Shown here in pieces: positions 18,742 through 27,222 of a DNA stretch of 64,000 nucleotides. The notes beneath the pieces are model-generated. The model was not told the origin of the DNA, did no database searches, and saw only the letters and a list, made by a program, of their open reading frames with translations. The DNA is from Arthrobacter endolithicus. GTDB lineage: Bacteria > Actinomycetota > Actinomycetes > Actinomycetales > Micrococcaceae. Location: assembly GCF_026627425.1 (NCBI RefSeq), contig NZ_JAPNLH010000004.1:1-64000 (forward strand), in the 5' to 3' direction. Positions within the stretch are counted from its first letter, which is position 1. Each line of letters begins with the position of its first letter. The position numbers and the translations under genes are program-made.

Positions 18742-19998
18742 TTACTTGTTGTTCGCCCTCGGCGCCCCGATGCCGGGATCGATCTGGTGCGGACCGGCGG
18801 ACGAGGGCCGGACATCAAAGTCGAAGATCGATGTCGGAATGTAGACGGTGGAACACGAGTTGGGAATATCGACAACGCCGGAGAGCCGGCCTTCGATCGG
18901 TGCGGCACCGAGCATAAGGTAGACCTGCTCCGGGCTGTAGCCGAACTTTGTCAGGTAGTCGATGGCGTGCAGGCAAGCCCGCTGGTACGAGAGGTGTGAG
19001 TCCAGATACTTCTGTTCACCATCGAGGGTTACGGAGGTACCAGAGAACGCCAGCCACTGACTGAACTGCGGTTCCACGGTGCCCGGCATGAAGATCGCAT
19101 TCTCACTCACGCCGTAGGTGTCCATTCCGCCCTTGATGATGTCCACCCGCAGATCGATGAACCCGCCCATCTCGATGGCACCGCAGAACGTGATCTCGCC
19201 GTCACCCTGGGAGAAGTGCAGATCCCCGACCGACAGGTTTGCGCCGTCAACAAAGACCGGGTAGAAGATCCGCGAACCCTTGGACAGGTTCTTGATGTCC
19301 TGGTTGCCGCCGTTTTCCCGCGGGGGAGCGGTGCGGGCAGCCTCCCCGGCAACCCTGTCAAAGTCCTCGGACGGCAGGCTGCCGAGCACCGCGTGCTGCG
19401 CCTCCGGGGGAAGCGCCAGTGGTGGCATCCGGTGCGGATCGGTGGCGATGAGGTCACCCTCGCGTTTGTTCCACTTCGCCAGCAGCGCTGCCGACGGCGC
19501 GGTGCCCATCAGACCGGGGTGAATAAGACCGGGGAAGGACACATTGGGTACGTGGCGGGATGTGGCGATCTGGCCATTGAAATCCCAGATCGCCTTATAG
19601 GCATCCGGGAACTGGTCCACAAGGAAGCTTCCGCCGTTGTTCTTGGCAAAAATGCCGGTATAGCCCCAGCCCTGGCCGGCCAGCGCCCCGCTGTCCTCCT
19701 GCGGAATCGGCCCGACATCAAGGATGTCCACAATCAGCAGATCGCCGGGCTTGGCGCCCTCGACGGCGAACGGCCCGCTGAGTTTATGCACCGTCAGCAA
19801 CGGTGCATTGAGAATATCCTCGGCGGAGTCATCATTGACAATTGCACCGTCAAACCATTCCCGGCAGTCCACCCGGAATGACTGGCCCGGTTTGACCGTG
19901 GCCACCGGCGGAATTTCAGGGTGCCATCTGTTATGGCCGATCTTCTCCTGGTCTTCGAACTTCTTACTGGAATCCAGTGGAAACAGTACTTCGGGCAT
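18742..19998 (-). CDS. fmdA: Formamidase
   Basis: A 418-residue member of the acetamidase/formamidase (FmdA_AmdA) family, which hydrolyses formamide to formate and ammonia. Typical stretches are KPGQSFRVDCREWFDG, VDILDVGPIP, GYTGIFAKNNGG, FPGLIHPGLMGTAPS and VGDLHFSQGDGEITFCGAIEM. The length matches the Methylophilus FmdA type rather than the shorter acetamidases. The ATG at 19998 has a CAGGAGA Shine-Dalgarno. It is the last gene of an amiS-fmdB-fmdA minus-strand operon, next to a formate-dehydrogenase-like gene, which supports formamide as the natural substrate. Confidence 0.94.
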   Translation of the reverse strand: MPEVLFPLDSSKKFEDQEKIGHNRWHPEIPPVATVKPGQSFRVDCREWFDGAIVNDDSAEDILNAPLLTVHKLSGPFAVEGAKPGDLLIVDILDVGPIPQEDSGALAGQGWGYTGIFAKNNGGSFLVDQFPDAYKAIWDFNGQIATSRHVPNVSFPGLIHPGLMGTAPSAALLAKWNKREGDLIATDPHRMPPLALPPEAQHAVLGSLPSEDFDRVAGEAARTAPPRENGGNQDIKNLSKGSRIFYPVFVDGANLSVGDLHFSQGDGEITFCGAIEMGGFIDLRVDIIKGGMDTYGVSENAIFMPGTVEPQFSQWLAFSGTSVTLDGEQKYLDSHLSYQRACLHAIDYLTKFGYSPEQVYLMLGAAPIEGRLSGVVDIPNSCSTVYIPTSIFDFDVRPSSAGPHQIDPGIGAPRANNK

Positions 19999-20028
19999 TT
20001 CATCTCCTGTGACTCGTTGCTGCGTACG

Positions 20029-20319
20029 TTACGGGCGCGGCAGTTTCTGATGCAATGGATTAGATGTAATACGACCAGTGGTACGGGAAGAGGATCCGGG
20101 CAGATGCGAATCGATAACCTGCGGCTCGGCAGCGCTGCGTTTGGTGGAGTCAATTAATTTGAATGCTGACGAACCGGTCCTGGACAGATTCGGTGCGCTT
20201 ATCCGCCGGCGCCCGGGGCTCTTGCAGGTGGGGCAGAGTGCAGAATCCGGCGCATCAGTCATGGGATAGAAGGCGTCAAAGGACGAACAGTTCGGACACC
20301 GGAACTCATAAAGCGGCAT
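20029..20319 (-). CDS. fmdB: FmdB-family zinc-ribbon protein
   Basis: A 96-residue protein with an N-terminal zinc ribbon, YEFRCPNCSSFDAFYPM followed by LCPTCKSPGRR, giving two CxxC pairs. This is the FmdB/regulatory-protein family, first named for its place beside formamidase. The remaining half is polar and probably disordered. The ATG at 20319 follows GAAAGG. It sits between the channel and the formamidase, as in Methylophilus-type loci. Its biochemical role is unknown; regulatory or metal-handling functions have been proposed. Confidence 0.85.
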   Translation of the reverse strand: MPLYEFRCPNCSSFDAFYPMTDAPDSALCPTCKSPGRRRISAPNLSRTGSSAFKLIDSTKRSAAEPQVIDSHLPGSSSRTTGRITSNPLHQKLPRP

Positions 20320-20349
20320 AGACGCGCCTTTCGCGGTTGTGGGGGAAGC

Positions 20350-20985
20350 TTAGACGGTCTGCAGAGCTCCTTCCGCTTCGGCAGGTTCCATGTCCTGCGG
20401 CGGACGGCGGCCCAGATACAACGCCGCACCGAGGGCAATCATGGAGATGACAGCCAGGGCAGCGGCCAGCCCGGCATTCGTTTCGTATCTGCCGACCAGC
20501 AGGAAGAACGCCGGGATTGTCGCCGTCAGATGGCTGATAAAGATGGTGAACCAGCCGGTGGCACGGGCCAGTGAGTCCTTCCCGAGTCCCATCAGGAGGA
20601 AGAACATGAACCAGAGCACGGCCCAGACAAACCAAATGACGCCGAAGACCGGATCGTTCACCATGGTGAACTGCAAGGTGCCGATGACGACGGCGCTGGC
20701 GGCCACGAAGAGCGAGAACCAGCCCAGGCCCTCTGCGGTTATTCCTGTAAATTGCAGGATTCCGACGTAGAGGTAGGTGAAGCCAAACAAATAGAGGCCG
20801 GCGGCCGCGAAAATCGTCGCTAAATCATTATTTGCCTGCAGGATGATGATCGTAGGAAAAATGACCTGCATACCGCCGACAAATAAATTCAGGATACCCG
20901 CGGATTTCCCGGGAATACGTCCAATCAGCATTAGGCCATTGATGAAGAGAACGGCCCCTACGTACAGCAAACCGACACTACTCAT
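20350..20985 (-). CDS. amiS: AmiS/UreI-family amide or urea channel
   Basis: A 211-residue membrane protein with six to seven hydrophobic helices, of the AmiS/UreI family of channels for urea and short-chain amides. VGLLYVGAVLFINGLMLIG at the N-terminus and a YLFGFTYLYVGI stretch are typical. The frame is open to 21051, but the ATG at 20985 is preceded by a clear CTGGAG Shine-Dalgarno. Given the formamidase downstream, formamide is the likely substrate (inference). It is the first gene of the minus-strand amide operon and is preceded by a strong promoter and a leader of about 120 bases. Confidence 0.9.
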   Translation of the reverse strand: MSSVGLLYVGAVLFINGLMLIGRIPGKSAGILNLFVGGMQVIFPTIIILQANNDLATIFAAAGLYLFGFTYLYVGILQFTGITAEGLGWFSLFVAASAVVIGTLQFTMVNDPVFGVIWFVWAVLWFMFFLLMGLGKDSLARATGWFTIFISHLTATIPAFFLLVGRYETNAGLAAALAVISMIALGAALYLGRRPPQDMEPAEAEGALQTV

Positions 20986-21108
20986 AACGCTCCAGAGTTC
21001 AAAAGATAATGGAACATGACGGCTGTGGAAAATGCCCGTCACGGATATCAAAACAGCACTACGAAGAAATCGTGCGGTGCAAATAAAATTGCGGTAACGG
21101 AAATTATC

Positions 21109-21140
21109 GTTAGCCTAACCCGGCTGCATTTTAATGTCAA
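21109..21140 (-). promoter_or_regulatory. Promoter of amiS-fmdBA with palindrome over the -10 box
   Basis: On the minus strand TTGACA (21135-21140), a 17-base spacer and TAGGCT (21112-21117) form a near-ideal promoter. The -10 lies inside GGTTAGGCTAAC (21109-21120), which equals the central 12 positions of the DtxR/IdeR iron-box consensus as I remember it; the outer positions match poorly. The promoter is well supported; the regulator is a guess. Confidence 0.6.
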
Positions 21141-21192
21141 TGGGTGGTTTCAGCGATTAATGAAAGCGCCCGGTCCCGGCCCGTCAGCTGAT

Positions 21193-23496
21193 TTACTCCG
21201 GATTTTCCGCATGCGGCACAAACCGCACGGCCATGGCCTTATACCCGGGAGTGTTTGATTCACGGGCCACAAGCTCCCGGTGCATCAGCGCATTGGCTTC
21301 CGGGAAATAAGCGGCCGCGCAGCCCTGCGGCGTCGGGTAGACCACCAGCCGGAATTTATTGGCCCGACGTTCTGCGCCCTGAAAGGTGCTGATGACGTCC
21401 ACCAGGTCGCGGTCCCGGAATCCCAGTGCTTTGACGTCCGCCTCGTGGACAAGGATGACGCGCCTGCCGTTGGAGATTCCCCGGTAGCGGTCGTCCAGTC
21501 CGTAAAAAGTCGTGTTGTACTGGTCATGGCTGCGCAGGGTCTGCAGAATCAGGTGCCCGGACGGTGGCGTAAGGTATTCCAGTTCACTGACCGTGAACCG
21601 CGCCCGGCCGATATCCGTGGCAAAGCTGCGCGTATCACGCGGCGGATTCGGCAGGATGAAGCCGTTTTTGGTCCGCAGCCGGCGGTTGAAGTCCTCAAAG
21701 CCGGGCAGGACTCTGGAAATGTGGTCACGGATGACGTCGTAATCCGCTGCCATGGCCTTCCAATCGACGCCATGATCGTCGCCAAGGGTGGCACTGGCCA
21801 TCCGGGCAACGATGACCGGCTCGGCCAGCAAATGGTCGGAGACGGGAGTCAACCTGCCCTGGGTGGAACGGACCACCGACATGGAGTCCTCCACGGAGAG
21901 GATCTGACGCCCTCCGGAGTGCTTGTCATCGATATCGGTACGGCCCAGCGTCGGCAGGATCAGGGATGTCATCCCATGCATCACATGCGAGCGGTTGGGC
22001 TTGGTGGAAATATGCACGGTGAGCCCGACGCGCTGCATCGCGGCCTCGAGCACCTCCGTGTCCGAGCAGGCCAGCGCGAAGTTGCCGCCCATCGAGACGA
22101 AGACATCGACGTCGTCGTTCTCAAACGCCGCCACGGTGTCCACCGAGTCCAGTCCGTGCCGGCGCGGGGATTCAATGCCGAATTCCTCATCCAGCGCCGC
22201 AAGCATCCACTCGTGTGGCTTTTCCCACACTCCCATGGTGCGGTCGCCCTGCACATTGGAGTGGCCCCGGACGGGGCAGGCACCCGCTCCTGGTTTCCCG
22301 AAGTTCCCCTGCAGCAGCAGGAGGTTAATGATTTCCTTGAGCGTATTCACCGAATGCGGCTGCTGAGTCAGCCCCAGGGCCCAGCAGATGATGGTCGCTT
22401 TGGACTCCACCATCATCTTGGCAACGGTGGAAATCTCCAGCCGGGAGAGCCCGGTGGCCTGTTCGGTTTCGGCCCAATCGATGGACTTGCGGGCGGCCCG
22501 GTAGGCATCGATTCCATCGGTATTGGCGGCAATGAACTCATGGTCGACGACGGAACCCGGGACCCGCTCCTCCTCTTGAAGGAGTAGGTGGCCGAGGGCT
22601 TGGAAGAGCGCCAGATCGGCACCGACCTTGATCTGCAGGAACTCGTCGGCGAGCGGCGTACCGCCGCCGAGCAGCCCCGCTGGGGTTTGCGGATCCTTGA
22701 AATTGAACAGCCCGGCCTCCGGCAGTGGATTGACCGCCACGATCCGGCCGCCATTGTCCTTACATTCCTTCAGCGCCGACAACATGCGTGGATGATTGGT
22801 CCCGGGATTCTGTCCCACGACGAAAATCAGCTCGGCGCTCTGGATGTCCTGCAGTGACACCGTGCCCTTGCCGATACCAATGGTGGGGTTCAGCGCCGAA
22901 CCGGACGACTCGTGGCACATGTTGGAACAGTCGGGCAGGTTATTGGTCCCCAGCGAGCGGGCGAACAGTTGATACATGAACGCCGTCTCATTGGCCGTGC
23001 GGCCGGAGGTGTAAAAGACGGTGCGCTCCGGGGTGGAGGCGCGGATATGCTCGCCGATCAGCTCGAAGGCCTCACTCCAAGGGATCGGCTGATAGTGCGT
23101 CCCACCGGGTCGGATGACCATCGGATAGGTGATTCGTCCCTGGTTGCCCAGCCAGTATTCCGTGCGGCCAGCCAGCTCTTCGATGGAGTGCTGAGCCCAG
23201 AAATTCGGGGTGACGGTGCGTAACGTGCTTTCTTCGGCCACCGCCTTGGCTCCATTTTCGCAGAACTCGGCCGTTTTCCGGTGGCCCTGGGATTCCGGCC
23301 ACGCACAGCCGGGGCAGTCCGTTCCGTCGCGTTGGTTCAGCCGCAGCAGCGCCCTGGCCGTCCGCGATACGCCGGCCTGGGCTATGCCGCGGTCCAGGGC
23401 GACACCAACCGCCGTGAGCCCGGCTGCGCTCGTCTTGGGCTTTGTAACGGTCAGTTTGGTTTCGTCGATGTCCTCAACGGGCGCTCCGCGTGTCAT
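21193..23496 (-). CDS. FdhF/YdeP-family molybdopterin oxidoreductase (probable formate dehydrogenase)
   Basis: A 767-residue molybdopterin oxidoreductase of the FdhF/YdeP type. An N-terminal CPGC...C cluster (CPGCAWPE then AEFCENGAK) is suited to one [4Fe-4S] centre. The likely molybdenum ligand is the cysteine in CSNMCHESSG, followed by His as in formate dehydrogenases; there is no selenocysteine. Further family stretches are VVGQNPGTNHPRML, GNFGKPGAGACPVRGHSNVQGDRTMG and a C-terminal molybdopterin-dinucleotide domain (LQTLRSHDQYNTTFYG). I start at the ATG at 23496 (MTRGAPVEDID), which fits remembered homologues; the frame is open to 23529. Being beside formamidase, it plausibly oxidises the formate produced, but YdeP homologues are poorly characterised and no electron-transfer subunit is adjacent. 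Confidence 0.8.
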   Translation of the reverse strand: MTRGAPVEDIDETKLTVTKPKTSAAGLTAVGVALDRGIAQAGVSRTARALLRLNQRDGTDCPGCAWPESQGHRKTAEFCENGAKAVAEESTLRTVTPNFWAQHSIEELAGRTEYWLGNQGRITYPMVIRPGGTHYQPIPWSEAFELIGEHIRASTPERTVFYTSGRTANETAFMYQLFARSLGTNNLPDCSNMCHESSGSALNPTIGIGKGTVSLQDIQSAELIFVVGQNPGTNHPRMLSALKECKDNGGRIVAVNPLPEAGLFNFKDPQTPAGLLGGGTPLADEFLQIKVGADLALFQALGHLLLQEEERVPGSVVDHEFIAANTDGIDAYRAARKSIDWAETEQATGLSRLEISTVAKMMVESKATIICWALGLTQQPHSVNTLKEIINLLLLQGNFGKPGAGACPVRGHSNVQGDRTMGVWEKPHEWMLAALDEEFGIESPRRHGLDSVDTVAAFENDDVDVFVSMGGNFALACSDTEVLEAAMQRVGLTVHISTKPNRSHVMHGMTSLILPTLGRTDIDDKHSGGRQILSVEDSMSVVRSTQGRLTPVSDHLLAEPVIVARMASATLGDDHGVDWKAMAADYDVIRDHISRVLPGFEDFNRRLRTKNGFILPNPPRDTRSFATDIGRARFTVSELEYLTPPSGHLILQTLRSHDQYNTTFYGLDDRYRGISNGRRVILVHEADVKALGFRDRDLVDVISTFQGAERRANKFRLVVYPTPQGCAAAYFPEANALMHRELVARESNTPGYKAMAVRFVPHAENPE

Positions 23497-23601
23497 TGAT
23501 CCATCGTAGTGCCGCATTCCGGCCGCCAAAGCGCAGCGCTGCGGTGTCGGGCGCGGTGTCCGGTGAAGCAGGCAGGACCCAGCGGCGTCCGACCCCCAGG
23601 G

Positions 23602-25290
23602 TCAGCGCGTTGGTGCCGCAGCAGGCAGGCCGAAGATGCCGCCGTCGCCCTTCTTTTTCGGCTTGCGTACTTTGGTGCCCCAAGCGTAGGCAATGAGGGT
23701 CAGAGCCAGCTGGATGGGGAAGGCCAGCAGCGGTACGACGCCGGAAATCAGGCAAATCAGCACCGGAAGCAACGAGATCAGGGTCAGGTCGGGGCCGATC
23801 AGGAAACTGCGGATGGCACCTGTCGGTATTGGACCCATCGCGGTGGCCACTGCGGGCATGTTCCAATCCGGTGTGGGGCGGAAGGCAGCGCGCAAGGTGG
23901 CCCCACCCAGGCCGGGCCCGGCGAGCACGGCAAGGATGATCAGCGGCCACGAACCAACACCCAGGACATGCAGCAGGGCAAAACAGATGATCATCCAGAG
24001 CGTCATGCCTACCGCCGGGATCACATAGTGCGCCCGCCGCACGGTCTTGGCAGGCAGCGGCATCAGGGCATCCACGCTGGGATTGCCGGCGGCGAAGCGT
24101 GCCACGGACCCCAGGCCGGTGACGGCAAAGAGCGCGCAGAAGTACAGCACCACGGCGATCAGCGTGGCGTTGCCCAGGAACTGCACTGAAGCCAGGCTCG
24201 CTGGAATAGCGGCCAGGACCAGCACACGCACCAGGGTCCCAGGTTGGCGCAGCTGCATGGTCAGATGAGCGCTGAGCATCGTCAGCACGGACCGCCTGGT
24301 CAACGAGCCGCGGTGAAAAACCAGTGGCAGCCTGATCCAGGAATGCCCGCTGCGCGAACCGTTGCTCAGCGAGCGGGACAGCTCGCTGGCGTCCATGGAC
24401 AGCACCGAGCCGGCCACGTAAGCGCTAGCCACAGCACTTGATTTCAAACTGGCGGAGCCGAGCCGCTCGAGATTGGCGTAGACGACGGCGAGCATGGCCA
24501 CGGCCAGCGCGGTCACCAGCAGCGGCCAAAGCTGCCCGCCGGCCACCAGCAGGGGCCAGCTGGTGGGCAAATACTGCAGCCAGGACATATCGATGCGGGT
24601 CTTTTCGGCGTTATTGATCAGCGCGGTCGCCACCAACGACAACGGTGCTACGACGGTGACGGCGCCGGTCAGTGCGCGCAGCCAACGTTCGCCGCCAACG
24701 ATCTGCACCCAGCCGGCGATTCCGTAGAGCAGGAGCGCCAGGGCCGCACCGCAGACAGTGGCAAGGGCCACCAAGGCGGGGGAGCTCGCCGCGCCGATAC
24801 CCAAGGACAAGGGCACGACGACGGCGACGGCGCCGGCCGCCGGCCAGATCATGGACCGGAAGAATCCCGGCTCGATGAAACCTCGCCGGCGCACCGGCAG
24901 GCCGAGCCACCAGAAGGTCTGCGGCACTGTCATGGCGATGGGGCCGATGTTCATTTGCACGCTCAGCAGGGCTGCCGCCAGCGTCAGCATCAACGTGGCA
25001 CTGGCCTGCAGCGGTTCGAGACTGGCAAAGCCGGGGGCCAGAGCGCTGGCGGACCAGGCCGGCTCGGATCCGAGGCCCAATGAGTGCCGCAGCCCGACGA
25101 TGATGGCCCCGGACATGACAATCAGCACGACGGCGCCGAAAACGTAGGTGTAGATCTCCGAGACGAGCTCCATGATGCCACCCTCGGAACGCGCCAGGCC
25201 GACTTTAAAGGTGTAGCGGCGGATTTCCTTCGCACTGAGCGTGTGCCCGTGCGCTGCTGCCGGCTCTGACATGGACGTCGAATAAGACAT
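23602..25290 (-). CDS. DUF6297-type polytopic membrane protein (ABC partner)
   Basis: A 562-residue protein with roughly 12 hydrophobic segments and no recognised catalytic motif. It matches what I recall as the actinobacterial DUF6297 family, found next to ABC ATPase genes. The stretch VPQTFWWLGLPVRRRGFIEPGF, with long alanine/leucine helices around it, is reminiscent of ABC-2-type permeases that manage large transport or tailoring systems. It starts at an ATG at 25290, nine bases downstream of the ATPase stop, so the two are an operon. I infer that it is the transmembrane half of an ABC exporter; the substrate is unknown. Confidence 0.7.
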   Translation of the reverse strand: MSYSTSMSEPAAAHGHTLSAKEIRRYTFKVGLARSEGGIMELVSEIYTYVFGAVVLIVMSGAIIVGLRHSLGLGSEPAWSASALAPGFASLEPLQASATLMLTLAAALLSVQMNIGPIAMTVPQTFWWLGLPVRRRGFIEPGFFRSMIWPAAGAVAVVVPLSLGIGAASSPALVALATVCGAALALLLYGIAGWVQIVGGERWLRALTGAVTVVAPLSLVATALINNAEKTRIDMSWLQYLPTSWPLLVAGGQLWPLLVTALAVAMLAVVYANLERLGSASLKSSAVASAYVAGSVLSMDASELSRSLSNGSRSGHSWIRLPLVFHRGSLTRRSVLTMLSAHLTMQLRQPGTLVRVLVLAAIPASLASVQFLGNATLIAVVLYFCALFAVTGLGSVARFAAGNPSVDALMPLPAKTVRRAHYVIPAVGMTLWMIICFALLHVLGVGSWPLIILAVLAGPGLGGATLRAAFRPTPDWNMPAVATAMGPIPTGAIRSFLIGPDLTLISLLPVLICLISGVVPLLAFPIQLALTLIAYAWGTKVRKPKKKGDGGIFGLPAAAPTR

Positions 25291-25299
25291 AGTGGCGGC

Positions 25300-26049
25300 T
25301 CAGCCCGCGTGCGGGTTCTCGAAGGAGATGGCCAGGGCCGCCTGGTCCGGAGTCATTTTCTTCACCACGTCGTCCACAAAAATCGCCCGGGTGGCTACGA
25401 TGCTCAAGAACGCCGGGTCATGGGTCACCAGCAGCAGTCCCAGTCCGGCGTCGACCTCGCTGCGCAACCGCTCCGCCAGCCGCGACCGCATCCCGGTGTC
25501 CAGACGCTGCTCGGGCTCATCCAGAACGAGCAGGCTGCGGGGCCGGACGAAAGCCGCGGCGAGGAGCATCCTCCGTCGCTGTCCGGAGGAAAGGTTGTGC
25601 GGCAGTGCGGCACGCTCGCCGGTGAGACCGAAGAATTCCAGCTCCGTGTCGATGAGGTCGTCAACCTCGGTCGAACCGTGGCCGGCGGCCACGATGGCCA
25701 GGTGTTCCTCCACTGTCAGCGCAGGAAAGAAGGCGTCGTCATCAAAGACCATGGCAACCTCGCGGCGGAAGTCCAGCCGCCGGTCATCTGCCTCCTGCCC
25801 GCGGATATGCGTTTTACCGCTGATCGCTTCCAGCTGGCCGACGACGGTCTTGAGGACCGTCGACTTTCCGGCCCCATTGGGTCCTACCAGAGCGATAGCC
25901 TCGGCCTCCCGGAGGGTGAAGGCGATCTCGCCGCAGACAGGTTTTGTGCCGTAGCCGACCCGCAACCTCTCGGCACGGACCAGCTCGGGGCGCACTGCGG
26001 TGGCGGGGCCGCCGGGGGCGGGCTTGGCGGGTTTATGCGGTTTACTCAT
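25300..26049 (-). CDS. ABC transporter ATP-binding protein
   Basis: A 249-residue ABC ATPase. Walker A is GPNGAGKST, the signature is LSSGQRRR (a variant of LSGGQ), Walker B is LLVLDEPEQ and the H-loop is VTHDP. The D-loop glutamate is followed by EQRLD. The ATG at 26049 is preferred over an upstream TTG. There is no Shine-Dalgarno, but TATACT lies nine bases upstream, so translation may be leaderless. It precedes the DUF6297 membrane protein and should power it. The cargo is unknown. Confidence 0.88.
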   Translation of the reverse strand: MSKPHKPAKPAPGGPATAVRPELVRAERLRVGYGTKPVCGEIAFTLREAEAIALVGPNGAGKSTVLKTVVGQLEAISGKTHIRGQEADDRRLDFRREVAMVFDDDAFFPALTVEEHLAIVAAGHGSTEVDDLIDTELEFFGLTGERAALPHNLSSGQRRRMLLAAAFVRPRSLLVLDEPEQRLDTGMRSRLAERLRSEVDAGLGLLLVTHDPAFLSIVATRAIFVDDVVKKMTPDQAALAISFENPHAG

Positions 26050-26277
26050 GTCTTTGAAAGTATAGAGGTGCAAGGCCTGGGCAGCTGTGCCGGACGGTCA
26101 GGTCGGGGGGGGACGAGGCCAGCGAATCGTCAACTTTCAGCCTCAACTTGAGGGTCAAGGCTCAAAATCCCCGCGCGTCAATGTCCCGAATACGATCGGT
26201 GACGGGCGGTAACCTAGGAGGGGCGGACCGGAGACCATCGCCAGGAATTACACGGACGAGAAAGTGTGGACTAATAC

Positions 26278-27222
26278 GTGAGCAACGATCAGGGTTCAAC
26301 AACTCTGGAAGGCACAGGCCGTACGGGCAGTTCTTCCAGTGGTACGGAACCGGAGCGCACGGACCTGGACCTTGACGACGCCGTAATGGGTCCCACAGGA
26401 CGTCCGCTGACCGAATTCCCGGAGCCGCCCGTCCTGACCACTCACGGTCCCGCCCGGGTCATTGCGATGGTCAACCAGAAGGGCGGCGTGGGTAAGACTA
26501 CCTCCACCATTAATCTGGGCGCCGCGCTGGCCGAGGCCGGCCGGCGCGTGCTGCTGGTGGATTTCGACCCACAGGGCGCGCTGAGCGCTGGACTCGGGAC
26601 GAATCCGCATGAGCTCGACCTCACTGTCTATAACGTTTTGATGGACCGCAAAGTGGATATCCGGGATGCCATCCGGCACACCGGGATTGAGAATATTGAC
26701 CTGCTCCCGGCCAACATTGACCTTTCCGCCGCCGAGGTGCAACTGGTCAATGAAGTTGCGCGGGAACAGGTGCTCGACCGAGCGCTAAAAAAGGTCGAAA
26801 ATGATTACGATGTGGTCTTGATCGACTGCCAGCCGTCGCTGGGCCTGCTCACGGTTAATGCCCTTACCGCGGCGCACGGCGTGATCATTCCCCTGATCTG
26901 TGAATTCTTTGCCCTGCGTGCGGTGGCTCTGCTGGTGGAGACCATTGAAAAGATCCAGGACAGGATCAATCCCGGGCTGCAGATCGACGGCGTACTCGCG
27001 ACGATGTACGACGCCCGGACGCTGCACGGTCGGGAGGTCATTTCCCGTCTGGTTGAGGCCTTCGGCGACAACGTCTTCGAAACAGTGATCAAGCGCACCA
27101 TCAAGTTTGCTGATGCCACTGTCGCAGCGGAGCCCATCACCAGCTACGCCGGAAATCATCAGGGCGCGGACGCCTACCGCCGGCTGGCCAAGGAACTCGT
27201 GGCTCGTGGCGGCTCGCCCTAA
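26278..27222 (+). CDS. ParA-family ATPase preceding scpAB
   Basis: A 314-residue ParA/Soj ATPase with a disordered N-terminal tail of about 55 residues. The deviant Walker A is NQKGGVGKTTST, followed by LLVDFDPQGALSAGLG and VLIDCQPSLGLLTVNAL. There is no ParB or parS-like gene beside it. It corresponds to the ParA that precedes scpA-scpB in mycobacteria (Rv1708 position). A link with the SMC-ScpAB condensin is implied by the conserved order rather than by known biochemistry. The GTG at 26278 lacks a clear Shine-Dalgarno. It overlaps scpA by 17 bases. Confidence 0.9.
   Translation: MSNDQGSTTLEGTGRTGSSSSGTEPERTDLDLDDAVMGPTGRPLTEFPEPPVLTTHGPARVIAMVNQKGGVGKTTSTINLGAALAEAGRRVLLVDFDPQGALSAGLGTNPHELDLTVYNVLMDRKVDIRDAIRHTGIENIDLLPANIDLSAAEVQLVNEVAREQVLDRALKKVENDYDVVLIDCQPSLGLLTVNALTAAHGVIIPLICEFFALRAVALLVETIEKIQDRINPGLQIDGVLATMYDARTLHGREVISRLVEAFGDNVFETVIKRTIKFADATVAAEPITSYAGNHQGADAYRRLAKELVARGGSP

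Noticed and set aside
21193-23496. A selenocysteine (TGA) codon in the formate-dehydrogenase-like gene
   Set aside because: The frame is continuous and a cysteine codon occupies the metal-ligand position.
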